Shown here piece by piece: positions 1 to 14,077 of a DNA stretch of 64,000 nucleotides (its first letter is position 1; every line of letters begins with the position of its first letter). The notes under the pieces were generated by a model that did not search any database, had not been told where the DNA came from, and was given only the letters and a program-made list of their open reading frames with translations. The stretch is from Xenopus tropicalis (taxonomy: Eukaryota > Chordata > Amphibia > Anura > Pipidae): the NCBI RefSeq assembly GCF_000004195.4, contig NC_030682.2:153699510-153763509 (forward strand). Direction: 5' to 3'. Position numbers and translations under genes: made by a program.

Positions 1-1163
1 CCCCCAGTGTAACCAATCCCAACTGGGCCAGCCTTTCCCCATAACTGAGCCCATTCCCTTTATCAGCTTAGTCGCTCTTCCCTGTACTTTCTCTATTTCA
101 TTACTGCCCCCCCCTTATATATTTATATATAGTGACCCCCCCCTTAACTGCCCCCCCCCCAGTGTAACCAATCCCAACTGGGCCAGCCTTTCCCCATAAC
201 TGAGCCCATTCCCTTTATCAGCTTAGTCGCTCTTCCCTGTACTTTCTCTATTTCATTACTGCCCCCCCTTATATATTTATATATAGTGACCCCCCCCCCT
301 TAACTGCCCCCCCCCCCCAGTGTAACCAATCCCAACTGGGCCAGCCTTTCCCCATAACTGAGCCCATTCCCTTTATCAGCTTAGTCGCTCTTCCCTGTAC
401 TTTCTCTATTTCATTACTGCCCCCCCTTATATATTTATATATAGTGACCCCCCCCCCTTAACTGCCCCCCCCCCCAGTGTAACCAATCCCAACTGGGCCA
501 GCCTTTCCCCATAACTGAGCCCATTCCCTTTATCAGCTTAGTCACTCTTCCCTGTACTTTCTCTATTTCATTACTGCCCCCCCTTATATATTTATATATA
601 GTGACCCCCCTTAACTGCCCCCCCCCCCCCAGTGTAACCAATCCCAACTGGGCCAGCCTTTCCCCATAACTGAGCCCATTCCCTTTATCAGCTTAGTCGC
701 TCTTCCCTGTACTTTCTCTATTTCATTACTGCCCCCCCTTATATATTTATATATAGTGACCCCCCTTAACTGCCCCCCCCCCCCAGTGTAACCAATCCCA
801 ACTGGGCCAGCCTTTCCCCATAACTGAGCCCATTCCCTTTATCAGCTTAGTCGCTCTTCCCTGTACTTTCTCTATTTCATTACTGCCCCCCCTTATATAT
901 TTATATATAGTGACCCCCCCTTAACTGCCCCCCCCCCCAGTGTAACCAATCCCAACTGGGCCAGCCTTTCCCCATAACTGAGCCCATTCCCTTTATCAGC
1001 TTAGTCACTCTTCCCTGTACTTTCTCTATTTCATTACTGCCCCCCCTTATATATTTATATATAGTGACCCCCCCCCTTAACTGCCCCCCCCAGTGTAACC
1101 AATCCCAACTGGGCCAGCCTTTCCCCATAACTGAGCCCATTCCCTTTATCAGCTTAGTCGCCA
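1..1163. repeat. ~155-bp satellite array, 8 units
   Basis: The landmark AGTGTAACCAATCCC recurs at 6, 161, 319, 476, 631, 785, 939 and 1,092, a spacing of 153-158 bp. The length differences come from C-runs of variable size. Each unit has a fixed core (GTGTAACC to CTTAGTCGCTC), a perfect AT tract TATATATTTATATATA between two C-runs, and few point changes (for example GTCGCTC/GTCACTC). The last unit is cut at about 1,163, where the next array begins without a spacer. The left edge lies outside the window. Confidence 0.97.
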
Positions 1164-2014
1164 CTTGCCGTACTTGCCACTCACACTCATGGGAGGGTAC
1201 TTGCCACTCACACTCACGAGAGGGTACTTACACACTCACGGGAGGGTACTTGCCACTCACACTCACGGGAGGGTACTTACACACTCACACTCATGGGAGG
1301 GTACTTACACACTCACGGGAGGGTACTTACACACTCACACTCATGGGAGGGTACTTACACACTCACGGGAGGGTACTTACACACTCACACTCATGGGAGG
1401 GTACTTACACACTCACGGGAGGGTACTTACACACTCACACTCATGGGAGGGTACTTACACACTCACAGGAGGGTACTTACACACTCACACTCATGGGAGG
1501 GTACTTACACACTCACACTCATGGGAGGGTACTTACACACTCACAGGAGGGTACTTACACACTCACACTCATGGGAGGGTACTTACACACTCACACTCAT
1601 GGGAGGGTACTTACACACTCACACTCATGGGAGGGTACTTACACACTCACGGGAGGGTACTTACACACTCACACTCATGGGAGGGTACTTACACACTCAC
1701 GGGAGGGTTCTTACACACTCACACTCATGGGAGGGTACTTACACACTCACGGGAGGGTACTTACACACTCACACTCATGGGAGGGTACTTACACACTCAC
1801 ACTCATGGGAGGGTACTTACACACTCACGGGAGGGTACTTACACACTCACACTCATGGGAGGGTACTTACACACTCACACTCATGGGAGGGTACTTACAC
1901 ACTCACACTCATGGGAGGGTACTTACACACTCACACTCATGGGAGGGTACTTACACACTCACGGGAGGGTACTTACACACTCACACTCACGGGAGGGTAC
2001 TTACACACTCACAG
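1164..2014. repeat. 22/28-bp minisatellite, ACTTACACACTCAC...GGGAGGGT
   Basis: Units of 22 bp (ACTTACACACTCACGGGAGGGT type) are mixed with 28-bp units that carry an extra CACTCAT, often alternating to give a 50-bp step. The first copies are variants (ACTTGCC). The array ends in CACAGAGCTCTGTG at about 2,014. All + strand frames are open across most of it, and the predicted peptides are only repeats of THTHGRVLTHS type, so I do not call a gene. Confidence 0.96.
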
Positions 2015-2572
2015 AGCTCTGTGACAAGCTGATTGTGCCCAGTCCCCCAGTGCAGCCCAGTTACTTGCCCCGGTTCCCTCCCTGTTCCAGTGTCAGCAGT
2101 TCCGACCCCCCCCCCCCCGTTTCCCCAGCTCAGCACATTTGCCCCCCCCCCCAGCCCTGCGCTACCAGATCTGTGACCCACTTTATAAGAAAACAATTCC
2201 ATCTGAGTTGGGGGGGAGAGAGGGAAATGTGGGACCCCCGCCGGAGCCCCTTGCCCCCCAGTACCGCATCCTCTCCGCAATGTGCTGCGCCTCCCAGCGC
2301 TCAGGGGGTTAATTGTTCCTCTGCAAAACGGAATCCTGCGCAATCAGCGCATTTCCCAAAATAGCCTCCCGTCGGGGGTTTCTCTTCCCAAACAATGAGA
2401 CCCCCCCTCCCTGCTGCTGCCATGGTAACGCCCCCCCATCCTGCGGGCTGCCAGCACTCAAGGTCAGCATTAATAGCCCCCACTGCATCCTGGGGAGGGC
2501 AATAAGGGGCAGAAGGCTGAATGGGTGCCCTTGGGGCAGATTAGGGGCAGCAGGGGTTAAACATTATCGCAG
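2015..2572. other. Unique spacer between minisatellites
   Basis: This is about 560 bp of non-repetitive sequence with several C-runs, a candidate X-box at 2,416-2,429 and CpGs near 2,230-2,380. No open frame resembles a known protein. If scrt1 extends leftward, this is one of the few unique islands in its first intron, so a regulatory role is possible but unproven. Confidence 0.6.
2416..2429. promoter_or_regulatory. Candidate RFX X-box
   Basis: The sequence GCTGCCATGGTAAC is a near-perfect inverted repeat of the RFX half-site (GYTGCC / GGTAAC) with no excess spacer. RFX factors bind this type of site in vertebrates. It sits in a unique island surrounded by minisatellite. Function is inferred from the motif only. 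Confidence 0.4.
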
Positions 2573-5500
2573 GATGCGCTGTACATGGGGGGGGGGGGAT
2601 AGGGGTAACACTACCCAGGATGCACTGTACATGGGGGGGGATAGGGGTAACACTACCCAGGATGCACTGTACATGGGGGGGGGGGATAGGGGTAACACTA
2701 CCCAGGATGCACTGTACATGGGGGGGGATAGGGGTAACACTACCCAGGATGCACTGTACATGGGGGGGGGATAGGGGTAACACTACCCAGGGTGCACTGT
2801 ACATGGGGGGGGATAGGGGTAACACTACCCAGGATGCACTGTACATGGGGGGGATAGGGGTAACACTACCCAGGGTGCACTGTACATGGGGGGGGGGATA
2901 GGGGTAACACTACCCAGGATGCACTGTACATGGGGGGGGGGGATAGGGGTAACACTACCCAGGATGCACTGTACATGGGGGGGATAGGGGTAACACTACC
3001 CAGGATGCACTGTACATGGGGGGGGATAGGGGTAACACTACCCAGGATGCACTGTACATGGGGGGGGGATAGGGGTAACACTACCCAGGGTGCACTGTAC
3101 ATGGGGGGGGGATAGGGTAACACTACCCAGGATGCACTGTACATGGGGGGGATAGGGGTAACACTACCCAGGATGCACTGTACATGGGGGGGGATAGGGG
3201 TAACACTACCCAGGATGCACTGTACATGGGGGGGGGATAGGGGTAACACTACCCAGGGTGCACTGTACATGGGGGGGGATAGGGGTAACACTACCCAGGA
3301 TGCACTGTACATGGGGGGGGGATAGGGGTAACACTACCCAGGATGCACTGTACATGGGGGGGGGGATAGGGGTAACACTACCCAGGATGCACTGTACATG
3401 GGGGGGGATAGGGGTAACACTACCCAGGATGCACTGTACATGGGGGGGATAGGGGTAACACTACCCAGGATGCACTGTACATGGGGGGGGGGATAGGGGT
3501 AACACTACCCAGGGTGCACTGTACATGGGGGGGGGATAGGGGTAACACTACCCAGGATGCACTGTACATGGGGGGGGATAGGGGTAACACTACCCAGGAT
3601 GCACTGTACATGGGGGTGGGGGGATAGGGGTAACACTACCCAGGATGCACTGTACATGGGGGGGGGAGGATAGGGGTAACACTACCCAGGGTCCACTGTA
3701 CATGGGGGGGGGGGGATAGGGGTAACACTACCCAGGATGCACTGTACATGGGGGGGGGAGGATAGGGGTAACACTACCCAGGGTCCACTGTACATGGGGG
3801 GGGGGGGATAGGGGTAACACTACCCAGGATGCACTGTACATGGGGGGGGGGGATAGGGGTAACACTACCCAGGATGCGCTGTACATGGGGGGGGGGGATA
3901 GGGGTAACACTACCCAGGATGCGCTGTACATGGGGGGGGGGATAGGGGTAACACTACCCAGGATGCACTGTACATGGGGGGGGATAGGGGTAACACTACC
4001 CAGGATGCACTGTACATGGGGGGGGGATAGGGGTAACACTACCCAGGATGCACTGTACATGGGGGGGGGATAGGGGTAACACTACCCAGGATGCGCTGTA
4101 CATGGGGGGGGATAGGGGTAACACAACCCAGGATGCGCTGTACATGGGGGGGGGATAGGGGTAACACTACCCAGGATGCGCTGTACATGGGGGGGGGGAT
4201 AGGGGTAACACTACCCAGGATGCGCTGTACATGGGGGGGGATAGGGGTAACACTACCCAGGATGCACTGTACATGGGGGGGGATAGGGGTAACACTACCC
4301 AGGATGCACTGTACATGGGGGGGGGGGATAGGGGTAACACTACCCAGGATGCACTGTACATGGGGGGGGGATAGGGGTAACACTACCCAGGATGCGCTGT
4401 ACATGGGGGGGGGGATAGGGGTAACACTACCCAGGATGCGCTGTACATGGGGGGGGATAGGGGTAACACTACCCAGGATGCACTGTACATGGGGGGGGAT
4501 AGGGGTAACACTACCCAGGATGCACTGTACATGGGGGGGGATAGGGGTAACACTACCCAGGATGCGCTATACATGGGGGGGGGATAGGGGTAACACTACC
4601 CAGGGTCCACTGTACATGGGGGGGGATAGGGGTAACACTACCCAGGATGCACTGTACATGGGGGGGGATAGGGGTAACACTACCCAGGATGCACTGTACA
4701 TGGGGGGGGGATAGAGGTAACACTACCCAGGATGCGCTGTACATGGGGGGGGGATAGGGGTAACACTACCCAGGATGCACTGTACATGGGGGGGGGATAG
4801 GGGTAACACTACCCAGGATGCACTGTACATGGGGGGGGGGATAGGGGTAACACTACCCAGGGTCCACTGTACATGGGGGGGGGGGATAGGGGTAACACTA
4901 CCCAGGATGCACTGTACATGGGGGGGATAGGGGTAACACTACCCAGGGTCCACTGTACATGGGGGGGGGGGGATAGGGGTAACACTACCCAGGATGCGCT
5001 GTACATGGGGGGGGATAGGGGTAACACTACCCAGGATGCGCTGTACATGGGGGGGGATAGGGGTAACACTACCCAGGATGCACTGTACATGGGGGGGGGA
5101 TAGGGGTAACACTACCCAGGATGCGCTGTACATGGGGGGGGGATAGGGGTAACACTACCCAGGATGCACTGTACATGGGGGGGGGATAGGGGTAACACTA
5201 CCCAGGATGTGCTGTACATGGGGGGGGGGATAGGGGTAACACTACCCAGGGTCCACTGTACATGGGGGGGGATAGGGGTAACACTACCCAGGATGCACTG
5301 TACATGGGGGGGGGATAGGGGTAACACTACCCAGGATGCGCTGTACATGGGGGGGGGGATAGGGGTAACACTACCCAGGATGCACTGTACATGGGGGGGG
5401 ATAGGGGTAACACTACCCAGGATGCGCTGTACATGGGGGGGGGGATAGGGGTAACACTACCCAGGGTCTACTGTACATGGGGGGGGATAGGGGTAACACT

Positions 5501-8500
5501 ACCCAGGATGCACTGTACATGGGGGGGGGGATAGGGGTAACACTACCCAGGATGCACTGTACATGGGGGGGGGATAGGGGTAACACTACCCAGGATGCGC
5601 TGTACATGGGGGGGGATAGGGGTAACACTACCCAGGATGCGCTGTACATGGGGGGGGGATAGGGGTAACACTACCCAGGATGCACTGTACATGGGGGGGG
5701 ATAGGGGTAACACTACCCAGGATGCGCTGTACATGGGGGGGATAGGGGTAACACTACCCAGGATGCACTGTACATGGGGGGGGGGATAGGGGTAACACTA
5801 CCCAGGGTCCACTGTACATGGGGGGGATAGGGGTAACACTACCCAGGATGCACTGTACATGGGGGGGGGATAGGGGTAACACTACCCAGGATGCACTGTA
5901 CATGGGGGGGGGATAGGGGTAACACTACCCAGGATGCGCTATACATGGGGGGGGGGATATGGGTAACACTACCCAGGGTCCACTGTACATGGGGGGGGAT
6001 AGGGGTAACACTACCCAGGATGCACTGTACATGGGGGGGGGATAGGGGTAACACTACCCAGGATGCACTGTACATGGGGGGGGGATAGGGGTAACACTAC
6101 CCAGGATGCACTGTACATGGGGGGGGGATAGGGGTAACACTACCCAGGGTCCACTGTACATGGGGGGGGGGGGATAGGGGTAACACTACCCAGGATGCAC
6201 TGTACATGGGGGGGGATAGGGGTAACACTACCCAGGGTCCACTGTACATGGGGGGGGGGATAGGGGTAACACTACCCAGGATGCACTGTACATGGGGGGG
6301 GGGATAGGGGTAACACTACCCAGGATGCACTGTACATGGGGGGGGGGATAGGGGTAACACTACCCAGGATGCACTGTACATGGGGGGGGATAGGGGTAAC
6401 ACTACCCAGGATGCACTGTACATGGGGGGGGGGGATAGGGGTAACACTACCCAGGATGCACTGTACATGGGGGGGGGGATAGGGGTAACACTACCCAGGA
6501 TGCGCTGTACATGGGGGGGGATAGGGGTAACACTACCCAGGATGCACTGTACATGGGGGGGGATAGGGGTAACACTACCCAGGATGCACTGTACATGTGG
6601 AGGGGGGATAGGGGTAACACTACCCAGGATGCACTGTACATGTGGAGGGGGGATAGGGGTAACACTACCCAGGGTCCACTGTACATGGGGGGGGGATAGG
6701 GGTAACACTACCCAGGATGCACTGTACATGGGGGGGGGATAGGGGTAACACTACCCCAGGATGCACTGTACATGGGGGGGGGGGGATAGGGGTAACACTA
6801 CCCAGGATGCACTGTACATGGGGGGGGGGATAGGGGTAACACTACCCAGGATGCGCTGTACATGGGGGGGGATAGGGGTAACACTACCCAGGATGCACTG
6901 TACATGGGGGGGGATAGGGGTAACACTACCCAGGATGCACTGTACATGTGGAGGGGGGATAGGGGTAACACTACCCAGGATGCACTGTACATGGGGGGGG
7001 ATAGGGGTAACACTACCCAGGATGCGCTGTACATGGGGGGGGATAGGGGTAACACTACCCAGGATGCGCTGTACATGGGGGGGGGATAGGGGTAACACTA
7101 CCCAGGGTCCACTGTACATGGGGGGGGGATAGGGGTAACACTACCCAGGATGCACTGTACATGGGGGGGGGGGATAGGGGTAACACTACCCAGGATGCGC
7201 TGTACATGGGGGGGGGATAGGGGTAACACTACCCAGGATGCACTGTACATGGGGGGGGATAGGGGTAACACTACCCTACCCAGGATGCACTGTACATGGG
7301 GGGGGGGGATAGGGGTAACACTACCCAGGATGCGCTGTACATGGGGGGGGGATAGGGGTAACACTACCCAGGATGCACTGTACATGGGGGGGATAGGGGT
7401 AACACTACCCAGGATGCACTGTACATGGGGGGGGGATAGGGGTAACACTACCCAGGATGTGCTGTACATGGGGGGGGGGGATAGGGGTAACACTACCCAG
7501 GATGCGCTGTACATGGGGGGGGATAGGGGTAACACTACCCAGGATGCACTGTACATGGGGGGGGGATAGGGGTAACACTACCCAGGATGCGCTGTACATG
7601 GGGGGGGGATAGGGGTAACACTACCCAGGATGCGCTGTACATGGGGGGGGATAGGGGTAACACTACCCAGGATGCGCTGTACATGGGGGGGGATAGGGGT
7701 AACACTACCCAGGATGTGCTGTACATGGGGGGGGGATAGGGGTAACACTACCCAGGGTCCACTGTACATGGGGGGGGATAGGGGTAACACTACCCAGGAT
7801 GCACTGTACATGGGGTGGGGATAGGGGTAACACTACCCAGGATGCGCTGTACATGGGGGGGGGGATAGGGGTAACACTACCCAGGATGCACTGTACATGG
7901 GGGGGGGATAGGGGTAACACTACCCAGGATGCGCTGTACATGGGGGGGGGATAGGGGTAACACTACCCAGGATGCACTGTACATGGGGGGGGATAGGGGT
8001 AACACTACCCAGGATGCGCTGTACATGGGGGGGGGATAGGGGTAACACTACCCAGGGTCCACTGTACATGGGGGGGGATAGGGTAACACTACCCAGGATG
8101 CACTGTACATGGGGGGGGGATAGGGGTAACACTACCCAGGATGCACTGTACATGGGGGGGGATAGGGGTAACACTACCCAGGATGCGCTGTACATGGGGG
8201 GGGGATAGGGGTAACACTACCCAGGATGCACTGTACATGGGGGGGGATAGGGGTAACACTACCCAGGATGCGCTGTACATGGGGGGGGGGATAGGGGTAA
8301 CACTACCCAGGGTCCACTGTACATGGGGGGGATAGGGGTAACACTACCCAGGATGCACTGTACATGGGGGGGGGATAGGGTAACACTACCCAGGATGCAC
8401 TGTACATGGGGGGGGGATAGGGTAACACTACCCAGGATGCGCTGTACATGGGGGGGGGGATAGGGTAACACTACCCAGGATGCACTGTACATGGGGGGGA

Positions 8501-11500
8501 TAGGGTAACACTACCCAGGATGCACTGTACATGGGGGGGGGATAGGGGTAACACTACCCAGGGTCCACTGTACATGGGGGGGATAGGGGTAACACTACCC
8601 AGGATGCACTGTACATGGGGGGGGATAGGGGTAACACTACCCAGGATGCACTGTACATGGGGGGGATAGGGGTAACACTACCCAGGATGCACTGTACATG
8701 GGGGGGGGATAGGGGTAACACTACCCAGGATGCACTGTACATGGGGGGGATAGGGGTAACACTACCCAGGATGCACTGTACATGGGGGGGATAGGGGTAA
8801 CACTACCCAGGATGCACTGTACATGGGGGGGATAGGGGTAACACTACCCAGGATGCGCTGTACATGGGGGGGGGGATAGGGGTAACACTACCCAGGATGC
8901 ACTGTACATGGGGGGGGATAGGGGTAACACTACCCAGGATGCACTGTACATGGGGGGGGATAGGGGTAACACTACCCAGGATGCACTGTACATGGGGGGG
9001 ATAGGGGTAACACTACCCAGGATGCGCTGTACATGGGGGGAGGATAGGGGTAACACTACCCAGGATGCGCTGTACATGGGGGGGGATAGGGGTAACACTA
9101 CCCAGGATGCACTGTACATGGGGGGGATAGGGGTAACACTACCCAGGATGCACTGTACATGGGGGGGATAGGGGTAACACTACCCAGGATGCACTGTACA
9201 TGGGGGGGATAGGGGTAACACTACCCAGGATGCACTGTACATGGGGGGGGATAGGGGTAACACTACCCAGGATGCACTGTACATGGGGGGGGATAGGGGT
9301 AACACTACCCAGGATGCACTGTACATGGGGGGATAGGGGTAACACTACCCAGGATGCGCTGTACATGGGGGGAGGATAGGGGTAACACTACCCAGGATGC
9401 ACTGTACATGGGGGGGGGGATAGGGGTAACACTACCCAGGATGCGCTGTACATGGGGGGGGGATAGGGGTAACACTACCCAGGATGCACTGTACATGGGG
9501 GGAGGATAGGGGTAACACTACCCAGGATGCACTGTACATGGGGGGGATAGGGGTAACACTACCCAGGATGCACTGTACATGGGGGGGGGATAGGGGTAAC
9601 ACTACCCAGGATGCACTGTACATGGGGGGGGATAGGGGTAACACTACCCAGGATGCGCTGTACATGGGGGGGGGGGATAGGGGTAACACTACCCAGGATG
9701 CACTGTACATGGGGGGGGATAGGGGTAACACTACCCAGGATGCACTGTACATGGGGGGGGGGATAGGGGTAACACTACCCAGGATGCGCTGTACATGGGG
9801 GGGGGGATAGGGGTAACACTACCCAGGATGCACTGTACATGGGGGGGGATAGGGGTAACACTACCCAGGATGCACTGTACATGGGGGGGGATAGGGGTAA
9901 CACTACCCAGGATGCACTGTACATGGGGGGGATAGGGGTAACACTACCCAGGATGCGCTGTACATGGGGGGAGGATAGGGTAACACTACCCAGGATGCGC
10001 TGTACATGGGGGGGGATAGGGGTAACACTTCCCTGGGTCCACTGTACATGGGGGGGGGGGGATAGGGGTAACACTACCCAGGATGCACTGTACATGGGGG
10101 GGGGATAGGGGTAACACTACCCAGGATGCACTGTACATGGGGGGGGATAGGGGTAACACTACCCAGGATGCACTGTACATGGGGGGGGATAGGGGTAACA
10201 CTACCCAGGATGCACTGTACATGGGGGGGGATAGGGGTAACACTACCCAGGATGCGCTGTACATGGGGGGGGGGGGGGATAGGGGTAACACTACCCAGGA
10301 TGCACTGTACATGGGGGGGGATAGGGGTAACACTACCCAGGATGCACTGTACATGGGGGGGGATAGGGGTAACACTACCCAGGATGCGCTGTACATGGGG
10401 GGGGATAGGGGTAACACTACCCAGGATGCACTGTACATGGGGGAGGATAGGGGTAACACTACCCAGGATGCGCTGTACATGGGGGGGGGATAGGGGTAAC
10501 ACTACCCTGGGTCCACTGTACATGGGGGGGGGGGGGATAGGGGTAACACTACCCAGGATGCACTGTACATGGGGGGGGATAGGGGTAACACTACCCAGGA
10601 TGCGCTGTACATGGGGGGGGGGGGATAGGGGTAACACTACCCAGGATGCACTGTACATGGGGGGGATAGGGGTAACACTACCCAGGATGCACTGTACATG
10701 GGGGGGGGGATAGGGGTAACACTACCCAGGATGCACTGTACATGGGGGGGATAGGGGTAACACTACCCAGGATGCACTGTACATGGGGGGGATAGGGGTA
10801 ACACTACCCAGGATGCACTGTACATGGGGGGGGGATAGGGGTAACACTACCAGGATGCACTGTACAATGGGGGGGATAGGGGTAACACTACCCAGGATGC
10901 ACTGTACATGGGGGGGATAGGGGTAACACTACCCAGGATGCACTGTACATGGGGGGGGGATAGGGGTAACACTACCCAGGATGCACTGTACATGGGGGGG
11001 GGATAGGGGTAACACTACCCAGGATGCACTGTACATGGGGGGGGGATAGGGGTAACACTACCCAGGGTCCACTGTACATGGGGGGGGATAGGGGTAACAC
11101 TACCCAGGATGCACTGTACATGGGGGGGGATAGGGGTAACACTACCCAGGATGCACTGTACATGGGGGGGGGGGTTAAGGGTAACACTACCCAGGATGCA
11201 CTGTACATGGGGGAGGGTAGGGGTAACACTACCCAGGGTCCACTGTACATGTGGTGGGTGGGGGTAACATTACCCAGTGTCAAGTGTACATGGGGGGGAT
11301 AAGGGTAACACTACCCTGGGTCCACTGTACATGGGGGGGGTGGAAAGGGGTAACACTACCCAGGATGCACTGTACATGGGGGGGATAGGGGTAACACTAC
11401 CCAGGATGCACTGTACATGGGGGGGATAGGGGTAAGACTACCCAGGGTCCACTGTACATAGGGTGGGGGATAGGGGTAACACTACCCAGGATGCACTGTA

Positions 11501-11976
11501 CATGGGGGGGGATAGGGGTAACACTACCCAGGGTCCACTGTACATGTGGTGGGTGGGGTAACATTACCCAGTGTCAAGTGTACATGGGGGGGATAAGGGT
11601 AACACTACCCTGGGTCCACTGTACAGGGGGGGGTGGAAAGGGGTAACACTACCCAGGATGCACTGTACATGGGGGGGGATAGGGGTAACACTACCCAGGA
11701 TGCACTGTACATGGGGGGGATAGGGGTAAGACTACCCAGGGTCCACTGTACATAGGGTGGGGGATAGGGGTAACACTACCCAGGATGCACTGTACATGGG
11801 GGGGATAGGGGTAACACTACCCAGGGTCCACTGTACATGTGGTGGGTGGGGGTAACATTACCCAGTGTCAAGTGTACATGGGGGGGATAAGGGTAACACT
11901 ACCCTGGGTCCACTGTACATGGGGGGGGTGGAAAGGGGTAACACTACCCAGGGTCCACTCTACATGGGGGGGATAG
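2573..11976. repeat. G-run minisatellite, ~43-bp unit, >200 copies
   Basis: The unit is CCAGGATGCACTGTACAT, then a G-run of about 6-13, then ATAGGGGTAACACTA. Most length variation is in the G-run. Common variants are GATGCGC, GGGTCCACT and a TGGAGGGGGG form near 6,600 and 6,950; the last marks a block duplicated at an offset of 351 bp (6,511 and 6,862). The + strand carries the G-runs throughout, so the array has very high quadruplex potential. All frames are open in places because stops are rare in the unit; none is a gene. Confidence 0.97.
11251..11890. repeat. Higher-order repeat, ~294 bp, at array end
   Basis: The diagnostic variant GTGGTGGGTGGGG starts at 11,251, 11,546 and 11,839, giving periods of 295 and 293 bp (about seven 43-bp monomers). 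The monomers between them keep the same order of variants (ATAAGGG, TGGAAAGG, GTAAGACTA, TAGGGTGGGGG). There are two complete copies and the start of a third, at the right edge of the G-run array. Confidence 0.9.
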
Positions 11977-14077
11977 GGGCCTTCTTATTATACTGTGTTC
12001 CCCTACTGGAAGGGAGCACAATGTGCCTCTACAAGAAAAGTTGGGCCTCCTTATTATACTGTGTTCCCCTACTGGAAGAGGGCACCATGTACCTCTACAA
12101 GAATAGATGGACCTCCTTATTATACTGTGTTCCCCTACTGGAAGGGAGCACCATGTACCTCTACAAGAATAGATGGGCCTCCTTATCATACTGTGTTCCC
12201 CTACTGGAAGGGAGCACCATGTACCTCTACAAGAATAGATGGGCCTCCTTATTATACTGTGTTCAATACTGGAAGAGGGCACCATATACCTCTACAAGAA
12301 TAGATGGGCCTCCTTATTATACTGTGTTCCCCTATTGGAAGAGGGCACCATGTGCCTCTACAAGAATAGATGGGCCTCCTTATTATACTGTGTTCCCCTA
12401 CTGGAATAGGGCACCATGTATCTCTACAAGAATAGTTGGGCCTCCTTATTATACTGTGTTCCCCTACTGGAATAGGGCACCATGTACCTCTACAAGAATA
12501 GATGGGCCTCCTTATTATACTGTGTTCCCCTACTGGAAGAGGGCACCATGTACCTCTACAAGAATAGATGGGCCTCCTTATAATACTGTGTTCCCCTACT
12601 GGAATAGGGCACCATGTACCTCTACAAGAATAGATGGGCCTCCTTATTATACTGTGTTCCCCTACTGGAAGAGGGCACCATGTACCTCTACAAGAATAGT
12701 TGGGCCTCCTTAATATACTGTGTTCCCCTACTCTAAGAGGGCACCATGTACCTCTACAAGAATAGATGGGCCTCCTTATTATATGTGTTCCCCTACTGGA
12801 AGGCCACATGTACCTCTACAAGAATAGATGGGCCTCCTTATTATACTGTGTTCCCCTACTGGAAGAGGGCACCATGTACCTCTACAAGAATAGTTGGGCC
12901 TCCTTAATATACTGTGTTCCCCTACTCTAAGAGGGCACCATGTACCTCTACAAGAATAGATGGGCCTCCTTATTATATGTGTTCCCCTACTGGAAGGCCA
13001 CATGTACCTCTACAAGAATAGAAGGGCCTCTTATTATACTTTGTCCCTCAACTTGAAGGGGGCACCATGTACCTCTATAAGAATAGATGGCCCCCCCTTA
13101 TTATACTGTGTTCCCCTACTGGAAGGGGGCAACTTGTACCTCTATAAGAATAGTTGGGCCTCCTTATTATATGTGTTCCCCTACTGGAAGGGGGCACCAT
13201 GTACCTCTACAAGAATAGTTGGGCCTCCTTATTATATGTGTTCCCCTACTGGAAGGGGGCACCATGTACCTCTACAAGAATAGTTGGGCCTCCTTATTAT
13301 ATGTGTTCCCCTACTGGAAGGGGGCACCATGTACCTCTACAAGAATAGATGCCCCCACTTATTATACTGTGTTCCCCTACTGGAAGGGGCACCATGTACC
13401 TCTACAAGAATAGATGGGCCTCCTTATTATACTGTGTTCCCCTACTGGAAGGGGCACCATGTACCTCTACAAGAATAGATGGGCCTCCTTATTATACTGT
13501 GTTCCCCTACTGGAATAGGGCACCATGTACCTCTACAAGAATAGATGGGCCTCCTTATTATACTGTGTTCCCCTACTGGAAGGGGGCACCATGTACCTCT
13601 ATAAGAATAGATGGCCCCCCTTATTATACTGTGTTCCCCTACTGGAAGGGGGCACCATGTGCCTCTACAAGAATAGATGGGCCTCCTTATTATACTGTGT
13701 TCCCCTACTGGAATAGGGCACCATGTACCTCTACAAGAATAGTTGGGCCTCCTTATTATACTGTGTTCCCCTACTGGAAGGGGCACCATGTACCTCTACA
13801 AGAATAGTTGGGCCTCCTTATTATACTGTGTTCCCCTACTGGAAGAGGGCACCATGTACCTCTATAAGAATAGATGGCCCCCCTTATTATACTGTGTTCC
13901 CCTACTGGAAGGGGGCACCATGTACCTCTACAAGAATAGATGGGCCACTTATTATATTGTGTCCCCCTACTGGAAGAGCACCACATACATCTACAAAAAT
14001 TGGTGGACCTCCTTATTATACTGTTTTCCCCTACTGGAAGGGAGCACCATGTACCTCTACAAGAATAGATGGGCCTC

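Noticed and set aside
1064..2364. Long + strand frames (322, 399, 243 codons) rich in His-Thr
   Set aside because: They simply translate the 22/28-bp minisatellite in all three phases; no start context, domain or splice evidence.
2313..11302. Dozens of frames of 60-207 codons on both strands
   Set aside because: All are readings of the 43-bp G-run unit and repeat the same short peptide in different phases.
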